NCBI RefSeq assembly: GCF_009498455.1
Contig: NZ_CP045644.1
Location: 3,661,001-3,725,000, forward strand
Source: Variovorax paradoxus
GTDB taxonomy: Bacteria > Pseudomonadota > Gammaproteobacteria > Burkholderiales > Burkholderiaceae_C
Direction of reading: 5' to 3'
DNA: 64,000 nucleotides
Position 1 is the stretch's first letter. Each line of letters begins with the position of its first letter. Both the position numbers and the translations under genes were made by a program. Under the pieces are notes generated by a model, which was not told the DNA's origin, searched no databases, and saw only the letters and a list, made by a program, of their open reading frames with translations. This document shows positions 17,907 to 28,400 of the stretch, piece by piece.

Positions 17907-18494
17907 TCAGATGCGTTCGAGCTGTTGTGCGGCGCTGTCGAGCACCGCGGCGAATTCGTGGGCTTGTTGTTCGGTGAGGGGGGCGCCGCCGAGGCGCAGG
18001 CGCATCGCGAGCTTGAGGTTCTCGATGGCGCGGGTGACTTGCGGCGGCCGTCCGGCACGCGGGCCGGCGCCGTCCACGCCGCCCGCCATGCGGGCCATCA
18101 TGGCGTCGGCCGTCTCGCGGTTGGCGGCCAGAAACTCCTGGCCGCTCGGCGTGATGCTGTAGCGCTTGCGACCGCCGACGTCGGCGGTTTCCACGCTCAG
18201 GTAGCCGAGTTCTTCCAGCAGCGTGAGCGTCGGGTAGACCACGCCGGGGCTCGGCGCGTAGGTGCCGCCCAGGCGGTCTTCGATGGCCTTGATGAGTTCG
18301 TAGCCGTGCGAGGGCTTGTCGGCAATGAGCTGCAGCAGCACGAAGCGCAGCCCGCCATGGCCGAACACCCGGCCCGCGCCGCCGCCGCGTCCGCCGCGCA
18401 GCCCGCGGCCGCCCCCCGAGAGGCCGTCGTCGTGTTCGCCGCGCGGGGCGTGGCAATGGTGAGGGTGGTGCGGGGCGTGGTGGGAGTGGCGCAT
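17907..18494 (-). CDS. PadR family regulator with His-rich metal-sensing N-terminus (NfeR/YqjI-like)
   Basis: 195 residues from ATG 18494. The first 21 residues hold nine His and one Cys (MRHSHHAPHHPHHCH...), then a Gly/Arg-rich linker. The PadR winged helix follows: RFVLLQLIADKPSHGYELIK, SPGVVYPTLTLLEELGYL, GGRKRYSITPSG. E. coli YqjI has the same layout and derepresses a ferric reductase when its metal site binds nickel or iron; a similar role here is inferred. It leads a two-gene operon with the siderophore-interacting protein, and an AT-rich near-palindrome lies just upstream. Confidence 0.92.
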   Translation of the reverse strand: MRHSHHAPHHPHHCHAPRGEHDDGLSGGGRGLRGGRGGGAGRVFGHGGLRFVLLQLIADKPSHGYELIKAIEDRLGGTYAPSPGVVYPTLTLLEELGYLSVETADVGGRKRYSITPSGQEFLAANRETADAMMARMAGGVDGAGPRAGRPPQVTRAIENLKLAMRLRLGGAPLTEQQAHEFAAVLDSAAQQLERI

Positions 18495-18523
18495 GGGGTT
18501 GTCTTTCTTGATCGTGTCTGAAA

Positions 18524-18546
18524 CTATTCTAGATATATCGAAATAG
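18524..18546. promoter_or_regulatory. AT-rich near-palindromic operator upstream of the PadR gene
   Basis: A perfect GATATATC core (18532-18539) is flanked by CTATT on the left and AATAG on the right, making a near-palindrome 30 bp from the regulator start. The region is far more AT-rich than its surroundings and contains -10-like TATATC sequences. Autorepression by the PadR protein is the natural reading. Confidence 0.5.
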
Positions 18547-18613
18547 AAATGAAAAGTCGCCCCCTGAGACGACCCTGTCCGTCGCAGGGGCTCTGCGGCG
18601 TGGCCCCGGCGGG

Positions 18614-20947
18614 CTACAGCGGGCGCACGGGCGCCGCGCGCGCAATCAGGCGGATCTGCTCGAAATCCAACCGGTCCAGCGCCTGGCGAAGCGTCAGCAC
18701 CATCGGCTGGCTGTGCGCCTCGGCGGCCAGCCGGTTCACCCATTCGTGCAGGTCGCTCCAGCGCCCGTCGCGGGCCAGCGCTTCGAGCTCGTCCTTCTGC
18801 GCCGGCGACAGCGGCGTCAGCACCGGCAACTGCCGGCGGCGCGCCCTGGGCTTCAGGCGCGGAATGGGTGCGGCGATGGGTTCCGGCAACGGCGGCGCAG
18901 GCACATCCGACGCTGACGAAGGCGCCGGCTCCGTCGACAGCGAGAAGACCACGCGCGTACCGGTCCCCATGCCGCTGTGGATCGCCAGCTGCCCGCCCAT
19001 CCGCTGCACGATGCGCTGTGCAATCACCAGCCCGAGGCCGCCGCCCGCCATGCTCGGCGCGTTGTCGGCCAGCAGGCGGGTCATGCGGTCGAGCGTGTCG
19101 GTGTCGATGCCCGTGCCGCTGTCGGTCACCTCGAAATGCAGCTGCCACGCATCGCCGACGGCGGCGGGCAGGGCGTGCACGCGCAGCGCGATCGTTCCGT
19201 TGCGCGTGAACTTGGCCGCGTTCGAAAGCAGGTTCAGCACCACCTGCTGCAGGCGCTTGCCGTCCAGGCGGACCATGGCCGGAAGCGCGCCGTCGATCGT
19301 CAGTTCGAAGCTGTTGTGCTGCCGTTGCGCGAGCGCGTCCGCGTACTGCGCGACGTTGTCGACCAGCGTGCGCAGCTGCACCGGCTGCGGCTCGACGGCC
19401 AGCGGCGCGAGTTCGCCCTTGGCGTAGTCGACCAGGTCATCGATGAGCTCCAGCTGGTAGCCCGCGCTGCGCTCGATGGCGGCCAGCCGCTCGGGCGCGG
19501 GCATGTCGCCGGCGTCCTGCATCAGCCTCAGGTTGCCCAGGATGGTGGCCACCGGCGCGCGCAGGTCGTGGCTGATGTAGGCCAGCAGCTCCTTCTGCTC
19601 GCGCGTGCGCTGTTCGGCCTGGCCCAGCGCCTCGCTCAGGGCGCGGGTCTTGCGCACCACTTCTTCTTCGAGCCGCTGCTGTTCCTGGGCCTGCCACGCC
19701 AGCAGCGTCTGCTGCGCCGCGTTGCGTTGGCGCGTCTCCTGGAACGAACACGCCGTGATCGCGAACGCGCCGACCAGCATGCCCGGGAACGCCAGCGCAT
19801 CGTGGTCGAAGTCGGACATCGAGCGCTCCGCGAACATCAGCGCCGACATGCGCATGAGCGCGCCCACGCAGATCACGAGCATCACCAGCAGCGACAGCCG
19901 CCCGCCCGGGCCGGCGCGCCGCTGGTAGATGAAGGTGCAGACCGTCAGCGCGAGCACGATCAGCGGCGCGTTCACCATGCCGATGGACGCGAAGGTCGCG
20001 TAGGGGCCGAACAAGGTGCCCAGCATCACGACGATTTCGACAGCGGCCAGCACGAACAGCAGCGGGCGCCCCGGCACGCGCATGGGGCTCTGGCGGCTGC
20101 GCTCGTGAAAGTACAGCAGCAGGCACAGCGCCGTGGCCGCCACCATCACGCTGTGCCCGCGGTAGCTCCAGTCGGTGCTGTTCGGCCACAGCGCGATGCG
20201 CGCATAGCCCCGGTAGGTGGCCTCGTACAGCGCCAGCAGCGCAAAGCTGCCGGCCTGGAACGCGAGCATCGGCGCGCGCGAAATCCACCACAGCGCGGCC
20301 GAATAAACCGCAAAGGCCAGCAGCCCGCCCATCAGCAGGCCGCTCAGCAGCGCATGGTTGCGTTCGATGTGATGCCACGCCTCGTCGGTGTGCAGCTCCA
20401 GCACCAGCTTGATCTGGCCCGTGCTCATCACGCGCACCAGCACCTGCACCGATTCGCCCGGCTGCAGGTCGATCTGCAGCTGCGGAATGCGGTCGTAGCG
20501 GTGCGTGGCGTCCATCGGGTCGGACACGCCGGCCTGCGCGTGCGTCCATGCGGGCTGCCCATTGCGCGTGCGCAGCAGGTGAAAGTCGACGTGCCGCAGC
20601 CACGTCACGTTGAGTCCGAGGCGCGCCGTGCGGACCTCCGGCGCATCGTTGACGAGCGACAGGCGCAGCCAGACCGCCGATGTCGAGAACCCGCGCATCA
20701 ACTGGTCGGGCGTGGCGGGCGCGAACCCGTTCGCGCCACCGCTCGGCAAGGCGAGCACCTCGCTGGCCGACAGGCGGGCCGAGGGGTCTTCCAGCACCTC
20801 GACCGTCTGTTCGACGGCGAGGTTGCCCCGGGTCAACGCGCTGAACGCGATTGCTTCCGCTGCACCGGCTGCACAGGCCCACAGCCACAAGGCGAGGCCC
20901 AGCAGCGAGCAGCTGGCCCACCGGGGGCCTGTGCGCAGCGGACGCAT
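18614..20947 (-). CDS. Sensor histidine kinase with 7TMR-DISM input and C-terminal helical module
   Basis: 777 residues. A signal peptide (cut near CAAGAAEA) is followed by a periplasmic DISM-type sensor domain (about 35-185, WLRLSLVNDAPEVRTARLGL), seven membrane helices (about 195-400), a coiled coil, HisKA with AYISHDLRAPVATILGNL, and a HATPase (NLLSNAAKFTRNGTIAL; VTDSGTGID; GGGLGLVIAQRIVQRMGG). After a Pro/Arg-rich linker, the last 60 residues form a helical segment (DELEALARDGRWSDLHEWV, LDRLDFEQI) that recurs at the end of the kinase at 34722-36383. The gene starts 6 bp after the AraC-type response regulator, its presumed partner. Confidence 0.93.
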   Translation of the reverse strand: MRPLRTGPRWASCSLLGLALWLWACAAGAAEAIAFSALTRGNLAVEQTVEVLEDPSARLSASEVLALPSGGANGFAPATPDQLMRGFSTSAVWLRLSLVNDAPEVRTARLGLNVTWLRHVDFHLLRTRNGQPAWTHAQAGVSDPMDATHRYDRIPQLQIDLQPGESVQVLVRVMSTGQIKLVLELHTDEAWHHIERNHALLSGLLMGGLLAFAVYSAALWWISRAPMLAFQAGSFALLALYEATYRGYARIALWPNSTDWSYRGHSVMVAATALCLLLYFHERSRQSPMRVPGRPLLFVLAAVEIVVMLGTLFGPYATFASIGMVNAPLIVLALTVCTFIYQRRAGPGGRLSLLVMLVICVGALMRMSALMFAERSMSDFDHDALAFPGMLVGAFAITACSFQETRQRNAAQQTLLAWQAQEQQRLEEEVVRKTRALSEALGQAEQRTREQKELLAYISHDLRAPVATILGNLRLMQDAGDMPAPERLAAIERSAGYQLELIDDLVDYAKGELAPLAVEPQPVQLRTLVDNVAQYADALAQRQHNSFELTIDGALPAMVRLDGKRLQQVVLNLLSNAAKFTRNGTIALRVHALPAAVGDAWQLHFEVTDSGTGIDTDTLDRMTRLLADNAPSMAGGGLGLVIAQRIVQRMGGQLAIHSGMGTGTRVVFSLSTEPAPSSASDVPAPPLPEPIAAPIPRLKPRARRRQLPVLTPLSPAQKDELEALARDGRWSDLHEWVNRLAAEAHSQPMVLTLRQALDRLDFEQIRLIARAAPVRPL

Positions 20948-20953
20948 CGCGCG

Positions 20954-21781
20954 TCAGGTGCCCGAGCGCTCGACACCGGCCTGGCGGCAGGCGGAGGGCG
21001 TGCAGTCGAAGTACTCGCGAAACGCCGTCGCGAAATTCGCGGCGCTCGAGAACCCCACCGCAGCGGCGATCTCTTCGATGCGCATCGCCGATTCGAGCAG
21101 CAGGCGCTGCGCCTCGTGCAGCCGTGCCTCGCGCACGAACTCGAACACCGTGCGGTTCGCCAGCTCCTTGAACACGCGCGACAGGCGCTTCTCGTGCGTG
21201 CCCACGCGCGCCGCCAACTCGCGCAGCGGCAACACGCGGCTCAGGTCGGCCAGGATGAGTCGTTCGGCTGCCTGCATGAGCGCGCGGTCCATGCCCGAGC
21301 CCGGCGCGCCGCCGTCGTTCGCAGCGGGCTGGTCGGGCGGTGGCAGTGGTTCCGCTTCAGGCGCGCTGCGCGCCCTGCGGGATTCCGCCAGCGCCAGGTG
21401 AATTTCGACGCGGGCCATCACCTCGGCCGGGTCGAAGGGCTTCACGATGTAGTCGACCGCACCGGCCCGCAGGCCCGTCAGGCGTTCTTCCACGCTGGCC
21501 GACGAGGTCACGAAGATCACCGGAATGTCCGCCGTGGCCGGGTCGGCCTTCAGCAGGCGGCATGCAGCAAAGCCGTCGGTGCCGCCCAGGCGCACATCCA
21601 GCAGCACCAGGTCCATCTGCAGTGTCGTCGCGCGCCGGTAGCCCTCCATCGCATCGAAAGCGAGCGTGATGCGGTAGCCGGTGCCCCGCAGCGTTTCCAG
21701 CAGGAGCTTGAGTTCGTCAACGTTGTCGTCGACCACCAGAAGATGAGCGCTCCGGGGCTCCGGAGGGGACCAATAAGACAT
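20954..21781 (-). CDS. Response regulator with AraC-type DNA-binding domain
   Basis: 275 residues from ATG 21781 (MSYWSPPEPRSAHLLVVDD); an in-frame start at 21829 adds residues outside the receiver fold. The receiver has VVDDN, the phosphoacceptor Asp in LVLLDVRLGG, the Thr/Ser of VIFVTSS and the Lys of YIVKPFDP. The output is an AraC/XylS pair of helix-turn-helices (LRELAARVGTHEKRLSRVFK, then IEEIAAAVGFSSAANFATAF). It is the first gene of a regulator-kinase operon and is divergent from the adhesin gene, which makes the adhesin system a plausible target. Confidence 0.93.
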   Translation of the reverse strand: MSYWSPPEPRSAHLLVVDDNVDELKLLLETLRGTGYRITLAFDAMEGYRRATTLQMDLVLLDVRLGGTDGFAACRLLKADPATADIPVIFVTSSASVEERLTGLRAGAVDYIVKPFDPAEVMARVEIHLALAESRRARSAPEAEPLPPPDQPAANDGGAPGSGMDRALMQAAERLILADLSRVLPLRELAARVGTHEKRLSRVFKELANRTVFEFVREARLHEAQRLLLESAMRIEEIAAAVGFSSAANFATAFREYFDCTPSACRQAGVERSGT

Positions 21782-22424
21782 GAAAAAGAAGGGCGACGGC
21801 ACAGCGGCGGCACGCCCGTGGCTTCGCACAATGTAACCAAGGAATTAATTTGGTAATCATTGTCACAAAATTTGCAAACTCATCCAATGACTGCCATTCA
21901 TTCCTGATCGCTCTGCTTGCCAGGCGTGCAAGTGGCGCCAAACGGGTGGCATGCGGCGGCTTCTGAAACGGCCGTTTTCAGAGGGGAAGCAGGGTGCTGA
22001 ATGCGGAAAATCCGGCATTTTCGGTATTGCAGGAAATAACCGCGCCGATTCCGCCCATCAAAAGAAATGGACGGCCTGGCAAAAGCCAATAAGCCAAAAG
22101 ACCGCGCGCCCCACTTTCCTTGACCCGCGAATTAACGAATTTCTCTCGTCAATCGTGTGAAGTATTCGACGTTCGCACACGTTTGTGAACATTTGTCCGC
22201 CGCGGCAAAAGCCGCAGCCTCTCCGGCAAAAGTCTGGGCCACCCCTCGCACCAAGAATCCCGCCCCATGCAAGCGCAAGCCTGTGTGGGACCCGCACCGG
22301 GTCTCGCCGGCAAGTCCTCGAGAGACGCAAGCGGCGCTCGAGATTTCCCAATGTGTGCGGCCCGGGCTGTTCGTCGAAAGCGACGGCGCCCCCGGGGTCT
22401 GGAATCAAGAAGCAAGGACAAATC
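21782..22424. other. Long AT-richer intergenic region between response regulator and adhesin genes
   Basis: 643 bp without a supported gene. The left part is AT-rich (21830-21900) and holds a small dyad ACCAA...TTGGT (21836-21854) close to the regulator start, a likely divergent promoter zone. A perfect hairpin GCGGC-AAAA-GCCGC lies at 22202-22215, without a U-tract. The final 200 bp look like a long 5' leader for the adhesin. No convincing riboswitch was recognised. Confidence 0.5.
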
Positions 22425-25400
22425 ATGGAAGCTGTTTACAAGTCTGGTGGCGCGTCGGTCCGCAAAGCGGCGGCAGAAACCCCTCTGGTTCTGGATCGCC
22501 CGTCGATCGTCTCGCTGAAGATCGCGCCCGAGAGCGTGCTCAAGTTCGAGCGCCGCGGCGACGACCTCGTGCTCGTGCTGCGCGACGGGCAGGAAGTCGC
22601 CGTGCGCGGCTTTTTCGCCGAGTACCCCGACGGCGGCCGCAACGACCTCGTGCTCGAAGACGGCGCCGGCGTGCAGTGGTGGGGCCAGTACACCGCGCCC
22701 TGGAAAGACTTCCACTTCACCGAGATCGAGTGGGACGACGCCGGGGGGGCGCTGCTGCCCGACGGTGTGCCCGGCTGGCTGCTGGGCGCGCTCGGCGTGC
22801 TGGGCGTCGGTGCCGCCGCGAGCGGTGGTGGGGGCGGCGGCGGTGGCGGCCCGGCCTTCATCCCGCCGCTGCTTCCTCCGCAGAACCGCGGCCCCGAAGG
22901 CAAGGCCGAGCCCGTCGTCACCGAGCAGGACAAGCCCGTGACCGGGCAAGTGCAGGCGACCGACCCCGACCGTGACGCGCTGAACTACACCGTCGTCAAG
23001 GGCCCCGAGCACGGCACCGTCACCGTCGACCCGTCCACCGGCCAGTTCGTCTACACGCCCAAGCCCGGCTACGAAGGCCCCGACAGCTTTGAAGTGACCG
23101 TCAGCGACGGCAAGGGCGGCACCAGCACCGTGAAGGTGCCCGTGACCGTCTCGCCCGTCAACGACGCGCCCACCGCGCCCGACTACGCCGAAACCACGAA
23201 CGAAGACACACCCGTGAGCGGCCGTGTGACCGGCAGCGACATCGATAGCGGCGACACGCTGACCTACACGAAGGGCAGCGATCCGGCGCATGGCACGGTG
23301 ACGGTGAACCCGGATGGCACGTACACGTACACGCCGAACCCGGACTTCCATGGCACGGACAGCTTCACCGTGACGGTGAGCGATGGCAATGGCGGGACGA
23401 CGACGAGCACGGTGACGGTGACGGTTGATCCGGTGAACGATGCGCCGAAGGCGCCCAACTACACAGAGTCCACCGACGAAGACACGCCTGTCAGCGGAAG
23501 CGTGATCGGCACTGACGTCGATGGCGATGCGCTGACGTATGTGAAGGGCAGCGATCCAACCAACGGCACGGTCACGGTCAATCCCGATGGCACCTATGTT
23601 TACACGCCGAATCCGAATTTCAACGGCACTGACACGTTCACCGTGACGGTGAGCGATGGCAACGGCGGAACGGTCACCAGCACCGTGACGGTCACGGTCG
23701 ACCCGGTGAACGATGAGCCGACGGCACCGAACTACACCGAGACCACGAACGAAGACACGCCGGTCAGCGGCAAGGTGACGGGCGCTGACCTGGATGGCGA
23801 TGCGTTGACCTACGTCAAGGGCAGCGATCCTTCCAACGGCACCGTGGCCGTCAACCCCGATGGCACCTACACGTACACGCCGAACCCGAACTTCAACGGC
23901 ACCGACACGTTCACCGTGACGGTGAGCGACGGCCACGGTGGCACGACGACGAGCACCATCACGGTCACTGTCGATCCGGTCAATGACGCGCCGACGGTGC
24001 CCGACTACACCAAGACGACGAACGAAGACACGCCAGTCAGTGGCCAAGTCGTCGGCAGCGACGTCGACGGCGACACGCTCACGTACGCGAAGGACAGCGA
24101 CCCAGCGCACGGCACGGTCACGGTCAACGCCGATGGCACATACACCTACGTCCCTGGCGCGAACTTCAACGGCACCGACAGCTTCACCGTGACGGTGAGC
24201 GACGGCCACGGCGGCACGACCACCAGCACGGTGAACGTGACCGTGAACCCGGTGAACGATGCACCGACGGCGCCGAACTACACCGAGACCACGAACGAGG
24301 ACACGCCGGTTAGCGGGAAGGTGATCGGCAGCGACGCTGATGGCGACACGCTCACCTACGTGAAGGGCAGCGACCCAGCGCACGGCACTGTCACGGTCAA
24401 CCCCGACGGCACGTACACCTACGTTCCCGGCGCCAACTTCAACGACACCGACAGCTTCACCGTGACGGTGAGCGACGGCCACGGCGGCACGACCACCAGC
24501 ACGGTGAACGTGACCATCAACCCGGTCAATGACGCACCCACGGTGCCCAACTACACCAAGACCACGAACGAAGACACGCCAGTCAGTGGCCAAGTCGTCG
24601 GTAGCGACGTCGACGGCGACACGCTCACGTACGTGAAGGGCAGCGACCCAGCGCACGGCACGGTCACGGTCAATGCCGATGGCACCTACACCTACACCCC
24701 CGGTGCGAACTTCAACGGCACCGATAGCTTCACGATCACTGTCAGCGACGGCCATGGCGGCACCACCACAAGTACGGTGAACGTGACCATCAACCCGGTC
24801 AACGACGCACCGACCGCGCCCAACTACAACCTGTCCACGGACGAAGACACGGTCGTCGGTGGCAAGGTGATCGGCAGCGATATCGATGGCGACACGCTGA
24901 CGTACACCAAGGGCAGTGATCCCGCGCACGGCACGGTCACGGTCAACGCCGATGGCACGTACACCTACGTCCCCGGTGCGAACTTCAACGGAACCGACAG
25001 CTTCACCGTGACGGTGAGCGACGGCCACGGCGGCACGACCACCAGCACGGTGAACGTGACCGTCAACCCGGTGAACGATGCACCGACGGCCCCTGACTAC
25101 ACCAAGACGACGAACGAAGACACGCCGGTCAGCGGCCAAATCGTCGGAAGCGATGCTGATGGCGACACGCTGACCTACACGAAGGGCAGCGATCCCGCGC
25201 ACGGCACGGTCACAGTCAACGCCGATGGCACGTACACGTACACGCCGGGCGCCAACTTCAACGGCACCGACAGCTTCACGGTGACGGTGAGTGATGGCAA
25301 AGGTGGGACGACGACCAGCACAGTGACGGTCACGATCGATCCGGTCAACGACGCCCCCACGGCCCCCGACTACACCAAGACGACGAACGAAGACACGCCG

Positions 25401-28400
25401 GTCAGCGGCCAAGTGACTGGCAGCGACGTCGATGGCGACACGCTCACCTACGCGAAGGGCAGCGACCCGGCGCATGGCACGGTGACTGTCAATGCCGACG
25501 GCACGTACACCTACACCCCCGGCGCGAACTTCAACGGCACCGACAGCTTCACCGTGACGGTGAGCGATGGCCACGGCGGAACGACCACCAGCACCGTGAC
25601 GGTCACGATCGATCCGGTCAACGATGCGCCGACGGTGCCGAACTACGCCGAGACGACAGACGAAAACACGCCCGTCAGCGGCCAGGTCGTCGGCAGCGAT
25701 ATCGACGGCGATACGCTGACGTACACCAAGGGCAGCGATCCGACGAACGGCACCGTCACGGTCAACGCCGACGGCACCTACACATACACGCCTGACGCCA
25801 GCTTCAACGGCACCGACAGCTTCACTGTCACGGTGAGCGATGGCCATGGCGGCACAACGACCAGCACCGTGACGGTGACCATCGACCCGGTCAACGACGC
25901 ACCGACGGCGCCCGACTACACCAAGACCACGAACGAAGACACGCCCGTCAGCGGCCAAGTCGTCGGCAGCGACGCCGATGGCGACACGCTGACCTACACC
26001 AAGGGCAGCGATCCAGCGCACGGCACGGTGACGGTCAACCCCGATGGCACCTACACGTACACGCCCACCGCCAACTTCAACGGCACCGACAGCTTCACCG
26101 TCACGGTGAGCGACGGCCAGGGGGGCACGACGACGAGCACCGTCAACGTGACCATCAACCCTGTCAACGACGCTCCCGTGTTCGTCGACGGTGGCGGCAC
26201 GCCGGTGAACACGACAGACGGCTACGTCTTCGGCTACGACGAAAACCGCCCCGCAGGCACCGTGCTCGGCACGGTTCGCGCCACCGACGTCGACAGCGCG
26301 ACCATCACCTACAGCATCCTCTCGGGCAACGACGACGGCTACTTCGCCATCGATCCGACCACGGGCGAGATCAGCCTCACACCGGCAGGCGCCGCGGCGT
26401 TCGTCAACGACTACGAAGCAGGCGCGAACGCGCACGCGCTCGTGGTCGGCGCGAACGACGGCACGGTCACCACGAACATCCCCGTCACGCTCAACGAGCA
26501 GAACGTCAACGAGGCACCGACGGCGCCCGGCGACAACAAGACCACGGACGAAGACACGCCGGTCAGCGGCACCATCGTCGGCAGCGATGTCGATGGCGAC
26601 ACGCTCACCTACGCCAAGGGCACCAACCCGTCGCACGGCACGGTGACGGTGAATGCCGACGGCACCTACACCTACGTTCCGGGCGCCAACTTCCACGGCA
26701 CCGACAGCTTCACCGTCACGGTGAGCGACGGCCACGGCGGCACGACCACCAGCACGGTGAACGTCACCGTCAATCCGGTGAACGACGCGCCGTCGGCCAC
26801 GGTGACCAACGCAGAAGTCGTCTCCGAAGGCAGCCTGCCCGGCGGCATTCCGGCTGCGGGAGAACCACCGGTGCAATCGACCGGCACCATTTCCATCGCG
26901 GACCCGGACAGCGCAGCCAGCGATCTGGCGGTGTCGCTCAGCGGCCCGAACGGCGTCACCTCCGGCGGCCAGCCGGTGACGTGGACCTGGGACGCGGGCA
27001 CGCACACCCTCACGGGCAGCGTCACTGTCGGCGGCGTCACCACCGAGGTGATGACCGTGGCCGTGGGCAACGTCACCGCCACGGGCGCGGGGCTGTTCGA
27101 GGCGGGCTACACGGTCACGCTGAAGGCGCCGATCGACCACCTGCCGGGCAACGGCGAGGGCGTGTCGAACCTGCACTTCGAAGCCGTGGTGAGCGATGGC
27201 CAGGCCAGCGGCGCGCCGGTGGGCTTCGAGGTGCCCGTCAAGGACGATGCGCCGGTGCTCGTGAACGGCGAACAGGCCGTCGACGTGGCGCCGATCAACA
27301 CGAACCTGATGGTGGTCCTCGACCTCTCCGGGAGCATGGGGCTGGAAACCCCGACACGCCTCAGCCGTGCGAAAGAGGCCGTTCAGAACCTGATCGACGG
27401 TTACGACCAGTACGGCGACGTGCGGGTGCAGCTCGTCACCTTCAGCACGACCGGGCAGGCGCAGCAGGCCTGGATGACGGCGGCCGAGGCCAAGACGCTG
27501 GTGCAGAACCTGCAGGCCAGTGGCAGCACCAACTACGACGCTGCCTTGGCTGCAGCGATGAACGGCTTCTCGGCCACCGGCAAGCTGGACGGCGCCCAGA
27601 ACGTGTCCTACTTCCTCACGGACGGCGAGCCGACCCTGGGCGACGGCAACCCCGACCAGCTCGGGAACAGCAGCAACAACAACGCGGCTGACAAGGGCAT
27701 CCAGGCGGCGGAAGAAGCGATCTGGAAGAACTTCCTCACCACCAACCACATCAACTCGTTCGCGCTGGGCCTGGGTTCCAGCCTGGGCCCGACGGAGCAG
27801 GCCTTCATCGACCCCATCGCCTACAACGGCAACACCGGCACGAACACCAACGGCAAGATCGTCACCGACACCAGCCAGCTGAACGACATGCTGCAAGGCA
27901 CGATCAGCGTGCCGCCCACCGTCAGCAACCTGCTGACCGGCGGCCTCGGTGGCTCGTCGGGCTTCGGTGCCGACGGCGGCCATGTGTCCACGCTGAGCAT
28001 CGACGGCACCAGCTACGCCTTCGACAGCAACACGGGCCTGATGACGAAGACGGGCCCCGCCGCCGGCAGCGACTACAGCTACAACGCGGCGACGCACCAG
28101 GTCACCATTGCCACGGCGCAGGGCGGCAAGCTGGTCGTGGACTTCGACTCGGGCGAATTCAGCTACCAGGTGGCACCGCGCACCAGCAGCTCGCAAAACT
28201 ACGACGAGACCCTCAGCTACCAGGTGGTCGACCGCGACGGTGATGCGAGCAATACGGCCACGCAGACGCTGCATGTCAACTACACGCCCGGCGCGGGTAC
28301 AACGACAGCGGCCGCGCTCTTCAGCTCGGCCGACTCGCTGGGGCTGGCCGGCGTCGACGAAGTGACGGTGTCGATCGAGCAGCAGCAACAGCAGGATGCG

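Noticed and set aside
22290..22424. GACGCAAGC in the adhesin leader as part of a c-di-GMP (GEMM) riboswitch
   Set aside because: The core differs from the GACGCAAAGC consensus and the tetraloop and receptor stems could not be traced.
23172..26792. Regular repeats that might be a CRISPR array
   Set aside because: Units are 273 bp, in frame and encode adhesin domains; there are no short repeats with unique spacers and no cas genes.
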